DNA from: Sphingomonas sp. UV9
Lineage (GTDB): Bacteria > Pseudomonadota > Alphaproteobacteria > Sphingomonadales > Sphingomonadaceae
Direction: 5' to 3'
DNA length: 64,000 nucleotides
Assembly (NCBI RefSeq): GCF_004101245.1
Contig: NZ_SCIN01000002.1
Coordinates: 248,001-312,000 of the forward strand
This document shows, piece by piece, positions 18,076 through 27,044 of the stretch. Below the pieces are notes generated by a model. The model searched no databases, was not told where the DNA came from, and worked only from the letters and a program-made list of their open reading frames with translations. Numbering within the stretch: the stretch's first letter is position 1; the number at the start of each line of letters is the position of its first letter. The translations under genes were made by a program, and so were the position numbers.

Positions 18076-18867
18076 TTATTCCCGCGTCATGCTGCGGCGC
18101 ATCCGCTTGCGGAGTGCGCCCGGCATCCATCGGGCCGCAAAGGCCATGCGCTGCGCGGTCTTGCCTACGTAAGTGTGAATCTTGTCGCCGTGGACCGCGT
18201 CCCAGGCGGCTTCGGCGACCTTGTCGACCCCCGTCAGTTCCAGCCCCGCCCCGGTTACCGTTTCGCGGATCGAGTGGTTGGTTTTCCCTGCGGCGGAATC
18301 GAGCAGCGGCGTGTCGATGAAGCTTGGGACGATCGAACGCACCTTGATGCCGTCCGCCGCCCATTCGCCGTCAAGCGCCTCGGTGATCGCGCGGATGCCG
18401 AACTTGGTCGCGGAATAGGGTGCGAGGCCGGACGAGCCGTAGATTGCGGATGCCGACGCGGTGTTGAGCAGGCAGGATCCGGGCGTGCGCTTGAGATACG
18501 CGTAGCCGATTCGCGCACCGTTGAGCGCGCCGACGAGGTTGATCGCGATCACGCGGTCGATCTCGTCGAAGTCGGTGTCGGCAAGCGGGCCGCCCGAGCC
18601 GACTCCGGCATTGTTGAACAGCACGTCGAGCCGCCCGCCGGTGGTGGCGACGAACGCGTCGAGACAGGCCACCCACGCGTCGCGGTCGCGCACGTCCATC
18701 TGGTAGGTGGTCGCCATTCCGGCAGGGAGCAGGGCGGCGGTTTCAGCAAGGCCGACGGCGTTCACGTCGGCGAGCCCGACCCGCCATCCTTTGCGTGCAA
18801 ACAGCAGTGCGGTCGCGCGGCCGATCCCTGATCCGCCGCCGGTGATGAAAATGCCCTGTTGGGTCAT
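18076..18867 (-). CDS. short-chain dehydrogenase/reductase
   Basis: 263 residues. Classical SDR motifs occur in order: cofactor loop TGGGSGIGRATA (near residue 8), NNAGVGSGG, the catalytic Ser region NTASASAIYG and YSATKFGIRAI (Tyr-x3-Lys), then a PSFIDTPLLD loop. An acidic residue in LADVNA favours NAD(H). The start is at MTQQGIF; the longer open frame overlaps the divergent ABC gene. Substrate unknown. Confidence 0.9.
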   Translation of the reverse strand: MTQQGIFITGGGSGIGRATALLFARKGWRVGLADVNAVGLAETAALLPAGMATTYQMDVRDRDAWVACLDAFVATTGGRLDVLFNNAGVGSGGPLADTDFDEIDRVIAINLVGALNGARIGYAYLKRTPGSCLLNTASASAIYGSSGLAPYSATKFGIRAITEALDGEWAADGIKVRSIVPSFIDTPLLDSAAGKTNHSIRETVTGAGLELTGVDKVAEAAWDAVHGDKIHTYVGKTAQRMAFAARWMPGALRKRMRRSMTRE

Positions 18868-18921
18868 GACGCGCCCCTCTCCATTTGATTTTCGGGTATG
18901 TTTCCCGCATCCTGCGCGCAG

Positions 18922-19695
18922 ATGCCAGACAATTTGCCAGCGCCCGACCCCGTTCTGGCTTTCGACCGCGTCACCAGGGCCTACGGGTCGACGATCGCGG
19001 TCGATCACGTCTCGCTGGAGATCCTTCCCCGCGCGTTCGTCGCGCTGGTCGGCACGTCGGGATCGGGCAAGTCGACGCTGCTCAAGACGATCAACCGGCT
19101 AGTCGAGCCGAGCGAGGGCCGCGTGCTGATCGACGGCGCGGACGTCGCCGCCGAGCCCGCACCCGAGCTGCGCCGCCGGATCGGCTATGTGTTCCAGAAT
19201 ATCGGCCTGTTCCCGCACATGACGATCGCCGAGAACATCGCGATCGGCCTGCGCATCGCCGGGCGGCGCGACGAGGCCAAGGTGGGCGAACTGCTCGACC
19301 TGGTCGACCTGCCGCGCGACATCGCCGGGCGGATGCCGGATGCGCTATCGGGCGGCCAGCGGCAGCGCGTCGGGATCGCGCGTGCGCTGGCGCCGGGCGC
19401 GAAGCTGCTGCTGCTGGACGAGGCATTCGGCGCGCTCGACCCGGTGACGCGCGATGCGCTGGGGACTCGAATTCGCGAGCTTCATGACCGGCTGGGCCTG
19501 ACGACGATCCTGGTGACGCACGACATGGCGGAGGCGCTGCTGCTCGCCGACCGCGTATTGGTGATGAAGGAAGGGCGGATCGTCGCGGACGCAACACCGG
19601 CCGAATTGGTGTCAGGCAAGGGCGGCGGCGATGCGCAGGCGCTGGTCCAGGTGCCGCGCGCGCAGGCCGAACGCTTGCAGGCGCTGGTGGCATGA
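18922..19695 (+). CDS. osmoprotectant (QAT family) ABC transporter ATP-binding protein
   Basis: About 257 residues. Walker A VGTSGSGKSTLLKTINRL, Q-loop FQNIGLFPHMTIAENI, signature LSGGQRQRVGIARAL and Walker B LLLLDEAFGALDP match OpuCA/ProV-like glycine betaine or choline importers. An upstream in-frame ATG at 18898 is possible, but MPDNLPAP gives the normal family length. It overlaps the permease gene (ATGA at 19692). The C-terminal CBS domains of full-length OpuCA are missing. Confidence 0.88.
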   Translation: MPDNLPAPDPVLAFDRVTRAYGSTIAVDHVSLEILPRAFVALVGTSGSGKSTLLKTINRLVEPSEGRVLIDGADVAAEPAPELRRRIGYVFQNIGLFPHMTIAENIAIGLRIAGRRDEAKVGELLDLVDLPRDIAGRMPDALSGGQRQRVGIARALAPGAKLLLLDEAFGALDPVTRDALGTRIRELHDRLGLTTILVTHDMAEALLLADRVLVMKEGRIVADATPAELVSGKGGGDAQALVQVPRAQAERLQALVA

Positions 19696-21230
19696 GCCCG
19701 TTTCTCGATGCGCTCGGCCGCGTGCCGCCGTTGCTCGCCGCGCATGTCCTGCTGTCGGCGTCTGCATTGCTGCTGGGGATCGCGATCAGCCTGCCGCTGG
19801 GGATCTGGTCGGCGCGCAACGCGACTGTTGCGCGCGTGTCGCTCGGGTTCGCTAGCCTGGTGCAGACGATTCCGAGCCTTGCGCTTCTTGCCCTGTTCTA
19901 TCCGCTGTTGCTGAGCCTGTCCGCGCTGGTCGGCGGCGGCATCCCCGCGCTCGGCTTCCTTCCGTCGCTGATTGCGCTGACGCTGTATGCACTGCTGCCG
20001 ATTATCCGGAACGCGGTGGCGGGGCTGCACGGGATCGATCCGGCGGTGATCCAGGCGGCGGATGCGGTCGGAATGACTCCCGTGCAGAAACTGCGGCTGG
20101 TCGAGGCGCCGCTGGTCGCGCCGGTGCTGATCGCGGGCATTCGAACCGCGGCGGTGTGGACGATCGGTGCGGCGACGCTGTCGACGACTGTGGGCCAGCC
20201 GAGCCTGGGAGATATGATCTTCGCGGGGCTGCAGACGCAGAACTGGGCACTGGTGCTCGCCGGCTGCGTGTCGGCGGCGGCGCTGGCGCTGGCGGTCGAC
20301 GCGCTGATCGGCGGAATCGAATACGGCATCCGTTCGCGGCAGCGGTGGTTGTGGATCGCCTGCGCCATCGTGCTGGTGGCCGGAACCGTGGTTGCGACGC
20401 TGCCGCTATGGCCGAAGAGCGGCGACGGCCGGACGGTCGTGGTCGGCGCGAAGAACTTTTCCGAGCAGTATATTCTCGCGCGGCTGATCGGCGATCGATT
20501 GGAACATGCGGGCTACAGTGTCGAGTATCGCGACGGGCTGGGCTCGGCGGTCGTGTTCGGGGCGCTCTCGGGCGGCGATATCGACGTCTATGTCGATTAC
20601 GCCGGGACGATCTGGGCGAACGAAATGAAGCGGCGCGACGTGCCTGAGCACAACGCCATGATCGCGGCGATCGGCGACTGGGCGAAGCGCGAGCATGGCG
20701 TCGGGCTGATCGGATCGCTCGGCTTCGAGAATGCCTATGCGTTCGCGATGAAGGGCGCGGAGGCCAAGGCCAAAGGAATCGCCAGCCTCGACGATCTGGT
20801 GAAGGCCGCGCCCGGCATGACGCTCGGCAGCGACCTGGAGTTTCTGGAGCGGCCCGAATGGGCGGCGGTGAAGCGTGCGTATCCGCTCCGGTTCGCCAAG
20901 ACCACGCCGTACAGCCCGACCTTCATGTATCGCGCGCTGGAAAGCGGAAATGCCGACGTGATCTCGGCCTTCTCGTCGGATGGGCGGATCGCGGCTGATG
21001 GCCTGACGGTGCTGACCGATCCGCGGCGGGCGATCCCCGGGTATGACGCAATCCTGATGGTGGCGCCGAAGCGGGCCGGAGATGCGAAATTCGTCGCTGC
21101 GCTCAAGCCGCTGGTCGGGCGAATCCCCGTCGAGGCGATGCGGGATGCGAACTACCGCGTGGACCGGGATACGAACAAGCAGACGCCCGAAGCCGCGGCG
21201 ACGTGGCTCGCTAATCGGATCGGGCGTTAG
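19692..21230 (+). CDS. osmoprotectant ABC transporter permease fused to substrate-binding domain
   Basis: 512 residues. Residues about 1-215 are a five- to six-helix permease with the EAA-like loop AADAVGMTPVQKLRLVEAPL. Residues about 250-512 are an OpuAC-type binding domain starting VVVGAKNFSEQYILARLIG and containing DVYVDYAGTIW. Such permease-binding fusions are known in the glycine betaine/carnitine/choline (OpuC/OpuA) family. With the ATPase it makes a complete importer in the inner membrane. The exact solute is not determined. Confidence 0.88.
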   Translation: MSPFLDALGRVPPLLAAHVLLSASALLLGIAISLPLGIWSARNATVARVSLGFASLVQTIPSLALLALFYPLLLSLSALVGGGIPALGFLPSLIALTLYALLPIIRNAVAGLHGIDPAVIQAADAVGMTPVQKLRLVEAPLVAPVLIAGIRTAAVWTIGAATLSTTVGQPSLGDMIFAGLQTQNWALVLAGCVSAAALALAVDALIGGIEYGIRSRQRWLWIACAIVLVAGTVVATLPLWPKSGDGRTVVVGAKNFSEQYILARLIGDRLEHAGYSVEYRDGLGSAVVFGALSGGDIDVYVDYAGTIWANEMKRRDVPEHNAMIAAIGDWAKREHGVGLIGSLGFENAYAFAMKGAEAKAKGIASLDDLVKAAPGMTLGSDLEFLERPEWAAVKRAYPLRFAKTTPYSPTFMYRALESGNADVISAFSSDGRIAADGLTVLTDPRRAIPGYDAILMVAPKRAGDAKFVAALKPLVGRIPVEAMRDANYRVDRDTNKQTPEAAATWLANRIGR

Positions 21231-21280
21231 ATACGACCGCGTGAGCGGATGCGCTGCGCGTCGATCCGCCTTAGGATACG

Positions 21281-21329
21281 GTGCCGGTCCGCCATCAACC
21301 TTTGGCTCGTCACCAAGGCGGGCCGGCAC
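21281..21329. terminator. hairpin between converging transcription units
   Basis: Arms GTGCCGGTCCGCC and GGCGGGCCGGCAC pair over 12 of 13 positions, with a further inner stem CCTTTGG/CCAAGG, followed by TTTAC. It lies 50 bp after the ABC transporter stop and 34 bp from the end of the tlpA-like gene, so it could terminate either strand. Confidence 0.6.
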
Positions 21330-21362
21330 TTTACGTATGATAGCGATGCTTGCCGGGGGCGC

Positions 21363-21992
21363 TTACGACGCCTCTGCGATGAGCTTGGCGGCGCCGGGTG
21401 TGTTCCATTCATAGCCGCCGGTCATCCGCCAGACTTCCTTGCCAGCCGAATCATACAGAATCGTGGTCGGCAGGTTCGCCTGGTAGGCGAGGCTGAGGCC
21501 GAGCTTCGGATCGAGATAGGGCTGCAACGTCGTGAACTTCTTCTCGGCGAAGAACGGCGTTACCTTCTCCGCGCCCTGAAGGTCCTGGCTGACCGCGATG
21601 ACCTGCACCTTGCCGGATAGCGACTTGGCGGCGGCGTCGAGCGTCGGCATCTCCGCGACGCACGGCGCGCACCAGGTGGCCCACAGGTTCAGCAGCAGCG
21701 GCTTGCCCTTGAACGAGGATAGCGTGACCGGCTTGCCGTCGGGCGCGGTGAAGGAGACGGTAGGGCCGCTCTCGCCCTTGTGGCTGCGGTCCAGCTTTTC
21801 GGTCGCGGTGGCAGGACCGGTGGCTTCGTCGGGAGCGGGGCCGGACGGGACCTCGTCGGCGGAGGCCGTATTGGCCGCGACGACGTTCGCTTGCTCCAGC
21901 GCGGGCGATTTCCTATCGCAGCCGGCGACCAGCAGGCCCATCCCCACGAAACAGATGATTGGCCGCGCAGTGAACACAGGACGCGAGAACAT
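21363..21992 (-). CDS. TlpA-family thiol:disulfide oxidoreductase (lipoprotein)
   Basis: About 209 residues. The start MFSRPVFTA leads to a lipoprotein signal (MGLLVAGC), so it is likely membrane-anchored and periplasmic. After a Pro/Ala-rich linker comes a thioredoxin fold with active site [17 protein letters not shown] (WCxxC) and the cis-proline region [11 protein letters not shown]. It probably reduces cytochrome c apoproteins or other envelope thiols. Its start codon overlaps that of argH on the other strand (CATG). Confidence 0.92.
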   Translation of the reverse strand: MFSRPVFTARPIICFVGMGLLVAGCDRKSPALEQANVVAANTASADEVPSGPAPDEATGPATATEKLDRSHKGESGPTVSFTAPDGKPVTLSSFKGKPLLLNLWATWCAPCVAEMPTLDAAAKSLSGKVQVIAVSQDLQGAEKVTPFFAEKKFTTLQPYLDPKLGLSLAYQANLPTTILYDSAGKEVWRMTGGYEWNTPGAAKLIAEAS

Positions 21993-23391
21993 GGACGGTT
22001 CCAATTCGATGTGGGGTGGGCGGTTCGCCGAGGGGCCGGCGGCTGTCATGCGGGAGATAAACGCCTCCATTCCCTTCGACAAGCGGCTCTGGCAGCAGGA
22101 TATTGCCGGTTCGAAGGCGCATGTCGCGATGCTTGGCGCGCAGGGCATCGTGTCGATGGAGGATGCCGCGACGATTGCGGCCGGGCTCGACACGGTGGCG
22201 GCGCATTATGCAGCGAATGGCGTCGAGGAGGACCTGGTCCTCGAGGATATCCACATGCAGACCGAGGCGCGGCTGGCTGATGCGATCGGGCCGGTCGCGG
22301 GTCGCTTGCATACCGCGCGCTCGCGCAACGATCAGGTCGCGACCGACTTCCGCCTGTGGGTGCGCGATGCGATCGATCAGGCGCTGGCGGCGCTCGGCGG
22401 ATTCCAGGCGGCACTTCTCACGCGGGCCGAAGAGCATGCGGCGAGCGTGATGCCGGGGTTCACGCACCTCCAGTCCGCGCAGCCGGTGACGCTCGGGCAT
22501 CACCTGATGGCGTATCACGCTATGATTTCGCGCGACGTCGGGCGGTTCGCCGATGCGCGCGCGCGGATGAACCGGTCGCCGCTCGGCTCGGCTGCGCTGG
22601 CCGGCACGGGCTTTCCGATCGATCGCGAGATGACGGCGCAGGCGCTCGGATTCGATGGTCCGATGACCAACTCGCTCGACGGCGTGAGCGATCGTGACTT
22701 CGCGATCGAGTATCTTACCGCCGCGACGCAGGTCTCGCTCCACCTGTCGCGTCTGGCCGAGGAATTCGTGCTGTGGGCGTCGCAGCCGTTCGGGTTCGTC
22801 GCGCTCAGCGATCAATGGTCGACCGGCAGCTCGATCATGCCGCAGAAGCGCAACCCTGACGCCGCCGAGCTGGTGCGTGGCCATTCGGGGCGCATTCTCG
22901 GCTGCATGACCGCGCTGATGGTGACGATGAAGGGCCTGCCGCTCGCCTATTCGAAGGACATGCAGGACGACAAGCCGCCGGTGTTCGAAGCGCACGACCT
23001 GCTCGCTTTGTCGATCGCGGCGATGACCGGGATGGTCGAGAGCGCGACGTTCCGCACCGATCGGATGCGCGGGCTCGCCGAGAGCGGGTTTGCGACCGCG
23101 ACCGATCTCGCCGACTGGCTGGTGCGCGAGGCGGGGCTGCCGTTCCGCGAGGCGCATCATGTCACCGGGCGCGCGGTGAAGCTGGCGGAAGAGCGCAAGG
23201 TCGCGCTCGAGGCGCTGCCGATCGACGACCTGAAGGCAATCGATGCGCGGATCGACGAACGCGTGTACGGCGTGCTTTCGGTCGACGCGTCGGTCGCCAG
23301 CCGGACCAGCTTCGGCGGCACCGCGCCGGACAATGTGCGTGCCGCGATCCGTGCGGCCCGAGCGGAGATGGCAGGGGGAGAGACGGCGTGA
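21991..23391 (+). CDS. argH: argininosuccinate lyase
   Basis: 466 residues. The N-terminal [11 protein letters not shown], the [14 protein letters not shown] block and the fumarase/lyase superfamily signature [15 protein letters not shown] are diagnostic. It splits argininosuccinate into arginine and fumarate, the last step of arginine synthesis. ATG 21991 is used; the open frame further upstream overlaps the divergent tlpA-like gene. It is followed with a short overlap by a small lipoprotein gene and then lysA. Confidence 0.97.
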   Translation: MDGSNSMWGGRFAEGPAAVMREINASIPFDKRLWQQDIAGSKAHVAMLGAQGIVSMEDAATIAAGLDTVAAHYAANGVEEDLVLEDIHMQTEARLADAIGPVAGRLHTARSRNDQVATDFRLWVRDAIDQALAALGGFQAALLTRAEEHAASVMPGFTHLQSAQPVTLGHHLMAYHAMISRDVGRFADARARMNRSPLGSAALAGTGFPIDREMTAQALGFDGPMTNSLDGVSDRDFAIEYLTAATQVSLHLSRLAEEFVLWASQPFGFVALSDQWSTGSSIMPQKRNPDAAELVRGHSGRILGCMTALMVTMKGLPLAYSKDMQDDKPPVFEAHDLLALSIAAMTGMVESATFRTDRMRGLAESGFATATDLADWLVREAGLPFREAHHVTGRAVKLAEERKVALEALPIDDLKAIDARIDERVYGVLSVDASVASRTSFGGTAPDNVRAAIRAARAEMAGGETA

Positions 23392-23630
23392 AACGGCTTC
23401 TAGGATTGGCGGGACTGGCGCTGGCTCTGTCGGGCTGCGGCGCGGCGGATGGACTTGTTCCTGCAGAGGGCAAGACGCTTCCGGTCGCGCCGTACGGTGC
23501 GACGACCCAGCCGACCGCCGCGCAGCTGCTTACGCCGACCACGCAGCAACGCCCGCAGCGCAGCGACGAGCTGCTCACCAAATCCGACGAGCGACGCAGC
23601 GACGAATTCGACCTGCCGCCGCCAAATTGA
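23388..23630 (+). CDS. small lipoprotein between argH and lysA, LptM-like by position
   Basis: 80 residues. The signal peptide [19 protein letters not shown] ends in a clear lipobox with Cys17. The mature chain is proline-, threonine- and charge-rich with no globular domain. Many proteobacteria have a short lipoprotein, LptM, directly upstream of lysA or dapF that assists LptD maturation. This protein has the position and N-terminal form, but the usual KGPLYLP block is not evident ([13 protein letters not shown] at that place), so the assignment is inference. Confidence 0.75.
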   Translation: MKRLLGLAGLALALSGCGAADGLVPAEGKTLPVAPYGATTQPTAAQLLTPTTQQRPQRSDELLTKSDERRSDEFDLPPPN

Positions 23631-23641
23631 AGACCTGATCC

Positions 23642-24904
23642 ATGAACCATTTCGACTATCGTGACGGTGTGATGCATGCCGAGGACGTGGCCCTGCCGGC
23701 AATCGCCGAGGCCGTCGGCACGCCCGTCTACGTCTATTCGACCGCCACGTTCCGCCGCCATGCGCAGGTGTTTCGCGATGCCCTGAAGCCTGCGGGGCGC
23801 GTGCATCTGGCCTATGCGATCAAGGCGAACCCCAACGTCGCGGTGCTGCGCGTGCTGGCCGACGAGGGATACGGCGCCGACGTCGTCTCGGCCGGTGAAA
23901 TGCAGCGCGCGCTGGCGGCGGGGATCCCAGCGTCGGACATCGTGTTCTCGGGCGTCGGCAAGACGCGTCGGGAACTGGCGCAGGCGCTCGATGTCGGGAT
24001 CGGCCAGTTCAATCTCGAACTGGAGGAGGAGGGCGAGGTGCTCGCCGCGCTCGCCCATGCCCGCGGCGAACGCGCGCCGGCGGTGCTGCGCGTCAACCCC
24101 GACGTCGATGCCGGTACGCACGCGAAAATCTCGACCGGGCGCAAGGAGAACAAGTTCGGGGTCGCGATCGACCAGGCGGTCGCGATGTTCGATCGCCTGT
24201 CGAAGCATGACGGCCTGAACTTGCGCGGTGTGGCGATCCACATCGGCAGCCAGCTCGCCGATCTCGCGCCGCTTGAAGCCGCCTATGCGCGGATCGGCGA
24301 ACTCGTCGCCGAACTGCGCGCCGGTGGGCACACGATCAGCCGCGTCGATCTCGGCGGTGGGCTCGGTGTGCCATACAAGCCGGACGACGTGCTGCCGAGC
24401 CCGGCCGAGTACGGCGCGATGGTCGCGCGGGCGACCGCCGACTGGGACGTCGAACTGATGTTCGAACCGGGGCGGGTGATCGCGGGGAACGCGGGCGTGC
24501 TGCTGACCGAGGTGATCTGGGTAAAGCCCGGCGTCGTGAACCCGTACGTGATCGTCGACGCGGCGATGAACGACCTCGCACGCGTTGCGATGTACGACGC
24601 CTATCACGACTTCGTCGCGGTCGAACCGACCGGCGAGCGGATGATGGCCAATATCGCGGGGCCGGTGTGCGAGACCGGCGATACGTTCGCGATGGGGCGC
24701 GATATCGACGTCGTGAAGTCTGGCGATCTTGGCATCTTCCGCACGGCGGGCGCCTATGGGGCGACGATGGCGTCGACGTACAACAGCCGTGCGCTGGTGC
24801 CCGAAGTACTGGTCGACGGCGACCGGTTCGCGGTGGTCGCCGACCGGATTCACCCCGAGACGATCCTGGCGGCCGAGCGCGTGCCGGAATGGCTCAAGCG
24901 GTGA
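23642..24904 (+). CDS. lysA: diaminopimelate decarboxylase
   Basis: 420 residues. The PLP-binding lysine is in HLAYAIKANPNVAVL, the HIGSQ motif is in AIHIGSQLADL, and the glycine-rich phosphate loop is DLGGGLGVPY. The second-subunit Cys region reads GPVCETGDTFA. It makes lysine from meso-diaminopimelate. The next gene begins inside its stop codon (GTGA). Confidence 0.97.
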   Translation: MNHFDYRDGVMHAEDVALPAIAEAVGTPVYVYSTATFRRHAQVFRDALKPAGRVHLAYAIKANPNVAVLRVLADEGYGADVVSAGEMQRALAAGIPASDIVFSGVGKTRRELAQALDVGIGQFNLELEEEGEVLAALAHARGERAPAVLRVNPDVDAGTHAKISTGRKENKFGVAIDQAVAMFDRLSKHDGLNLRGVAIHIGSQLADLAPLEAAYARIGELVAELRAGGHTISRVDLGGGLGVPYKPDDVLPSPAEYGAMVARATADWDVELMFEPGRVIAGNAGVLLTEVIWVKPGVVNPYVIVDAAMNDLARVAMYDAYHDFVAVEPTGERMMANIAGPVCETGDTFAMGRDIDVVKSGDLGIFRTAGAYGATMASTYNSRALVPEVLVDGDRFAVVADRIHPETILAAERVPEWLKR

Positions 24905-25692
24905 CCCCTGCGTCGCCGCCACCGCTCCAGAGCCTGCCGCTGTTCGTGAGGCTGGCGGGGCGCCCGGTGATCCTGCTGGGCGAGGGCGAGGCGGCGGATG
25001 CGAAGCGGCGGTTGCTCGATCGCGCGGGCGCGGACGTCGTCGGCGAGGATGCGGCGGCGTCGCTGGCAATCGTCGCGATCGACGACGAGGACGAGGCACT
25101 GGCGGCCGTCGCGCGGCTGAAAGCGCGCGGCATCCTCGTCAACGCAGTCGATCGGTCGGCGCTGTGCGACTTCACGTTGCCGGCGATCGTCGATCGCGCG
25201 CCGGTGCTGATCGCGATCGGGACAAGCGGCGTATCGGCCGGACTGGCGGCGGCGCTGCGGCAGCGGTTGGAGGCGCTGGTGCCCGCCGATCTCGGCAAGC
25301 TCGCGCTGGCGTTGCAGGCCGCGCGCGGCGTGTTGCGAAAGCGCTGGCCTGATATGGGGGAGCGCCGCCGTGCGCTGGCGACCGCGATGGGGGCGGGGGG
25401 CATGCTCGATCCGCTGTCGCCGACGCACGATGTCGATGCGTGGCTGGCCCCGACGGACGTGCCCGCTGCCAAGCGCGACGTGGCCATAACTCTCGTCCTG
25501 CTCTCCGACGATCCCGAGGACCTGACGTTGCGCCAGGCGCGAGCGCTGGCCAGCGCCGACCGGGTCTATCACCGGCCTAACGTGCCCGCGGCGATCCTCG
25601 ATCGCGCGCGCGCCGATGCCGCGCGGCTGTGCGAGACGATGCCGCGCGACCCGGGCACCGGCCTGTCGGTCGATATCGAGATGGCGCGGTGA
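24901..25692 (+). CDS. siroheme synthase-like protein (precorrin-2 dehydrogenase domain) with vestigial methyltransferase tail
   Basis: 263 residues from GTG 24901; ATG 24889 is an alternative. Residues about 10-150 match the NAD-dependent precorrin-2 dehydrogenase/ferrochelatase part of CysG: SLPLFVRLAGRPVILLGEGEAA and FTLPAIVDRAPVLIAIGTSGVS. The C-terminal 70 residues align with only the start of the SUMT domain (DDPEDLTLRQARALASADRVY), and the GxGPGD SAM loop reads LLSDDPE. Methyltransferase activity is therefore unlikely. It is coupled to lysA and to corA by GTGA overlaps. Confidence 0.85.
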   Translation: MTPASPPPLQSLPLFVRLAGRPVILLGEGEAADAKRRLLDRAGADVVGEDAAASLAIVAIDDEDEALAAVARLKARGILVNAVDRSALCDFTLPAIVDRAPVLIAIGTSGVSAGLAAALRQRLEALVPADLGKLALALQAARGVLRKRWPDMGERRRALATAMGAGGMLDPLSPTHDVDAWLAPTDVPAAKRDVAITLVLLSDDPEDLTLRQARALASADRVYHRPNVPAAILDRARADAARLCETMPRDPGTGLSVDIEMAR

Positions 25693-26642
25693 GCGGCTTT
25701 GGGTTTCGTGTCACCGATGGCAAGGCAACGCGCGTCGATGTGAAGCAGGCGCTCGACGGGACCGCGGATCTAGTCTGGGTGCATCTGTCGACGGCCGCGG
25801 AGCATGCCCAAACCTGGCTTCGAGACGAGGCCAAGCTTCCCGACTATGTCGTCGACGCGTTGACTGCGACCGAGACACGGCCCCGCTGCGAGGCGCTGGA
25901 CGAGGGCGCGTTCGTCAATCTTCGCGGACGCTCGCACGAAGAGCTCGACACGTCGGATATGCTTGCGTCGGTCCGGATCTGGGCCGTGAAGGGCCGAGTG
26001 TTCTCGGTTACGCGGAAACCGCTGATTGCTGTGACGGAAGTGGAAAAGCTGGTCGAGCACGGTAACATGCGTGATCCGGGCGACCTGATTGCCGCGTTCG
26101 CGACCGCGATCACTGCGGATCTCGATCCCGACGTCGCCACTCTCGGCGACGAACTCGATGATTGCGAGGAACAGCTCGACGCCAACCGGGTGTTCGAACT
26201 GCGCCGCGCGGTCAGCAAGGTCCGGGTGGCGGCGATCGGCTACAAACGCTTCCTGAGCCCGCAACGTGCTGCGCTGGAAAAACTGGCGGCGCTGTCGGGC
26301 GACTGGCTGGCCGACGACGACCGGTTGCATCTGGCGGCGGCGGCGGACCGGGCTGCGCGGATGGCGGAGGAACTCGAATCGATCCGCGAACGCGCCGCGC
26401 TGATCCACGAGACGCTGACCGACCTGCGAGCGGAGCAGATCGACAACCGCTCGCTGATCATCTCGGTGGCGGCGCTGGTCTTCCTGCCGCTGACGTTCCT
26501 CACCGGGCTGTACGGGATGAACGTGAAGGGCCTGCCCTATGCGGAGGAGCCCTGGGCGTTCGATGCGATCGCCGGCGCCTGCGCGATCATAGCGGCCGGT
26601 GTCGTGCTGTACTTTGCCGGGCGCCACTGGTTCCGGCGGTAA
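25689..26642 (+). CDS. CorA-family divalent cation transporter (ZntB-like)
   Basis: 317 residues. A cytoplasmic domain of about 250 residues ends in a coiled-coil helix, followed by two membrane helices. The CorA/ZntB hallmark GMN is in LTGLYGMNVKGLPY between the helices. The start GTG at 25689 overlaps the previous stop; the longer open frame overlaps that gene and is rejected. CorA proteins move Mg2+/Co2+, ZntB moves Zn2+; the sequence does not decide between them. Confidence 0.9.
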   Translation: MSGFGFRVTDGKATRVDVKQALDGTADLVWVHLSTAAEHAQTWLRDEAKLPDYVVDALTATETRPRCEALDEGAFVNLRGRSHEELDTSDMLASVRIWAVKGRVFSVTRKPLIAVTEVEKLVEHGNMRDPGDLIAAFATAITADLDPDVATLGDELDDCEEQLDANRVFELRRAVSKVRVAAIGYKRFLSPQRAALEKLAALSGDWLADDDRLHLAAAADRAARMAEELESIRERAALIHETLTDLRAEQIDNRSLIISVAALVFLPLTFLTGLYGMNVKGLPYAEEPWAFDAIAGACAIIAAGVVLYFAGRHWFRR

Positions 26643-26645
26643 AGG

Positions 26646-27044
26646 TCAGGCGGCGCTGGCGGTTCGCCAAGCCTGCGCGATTTCGTCGAGCATGTCCGCC
26701 GAATCGCGGAACGGCTTCGGATCATGGCCGAGCGAGGCGTTGATCACGGTCTTGCGCGCACCGCCGTATAACCTGGCGAGCGTCTCCGAGACCTGGCCGC
26801 CCTTTTCGAAATCGAGCCCGGCTTCGAGCGCGAACAGGATCGCGGTGGCGCGCGTGATCCGGTCGCTCTTGATGGAGAATTTGCGGTTCTCGCAGGCCCA
26901 GGCGGCGGCGCGCAGGGCGGCGACGAGTTCCTTGTAGAGCAATTGGATGAGGGCAGGGCCGTCTGCCGTGGCGGTACGGCCGACCGCGTCGATCTGGCGA
27001 TAGGTCGCGAACGGATCGCGTACGAGGGTACTGGCGTAGGTCAC
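26646..27044 (-). CDS. fliS: flagellar export chaperone FliS
   Basis: 132 residues, all helical, with YRQIDAVGRTATADGPALIQLLYKELVAAL near the start, the typical FliS N-terminal helix pattern. It binds the flagellin C-terminus in the cytoplasm and delivers it to the export gate. GTG 27044 overlaps the fliD stop (GTGA), confirming the start. It ends four bases from the convergent corA gene and is the last gene of the fliD-fliS unit. Confidence 0.93.
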   Translation of the reverse strand: MTYASTLVRDPFATYRQIDAVGRTATADGPALIQLLYKELVAALRAAAWACENRKFSIKSDRITRATAILFALEAGLDFEKGGQVSETLARLYGGARKTVINASLGHDPKPFRDSADMLDEIAQAWRTASAA

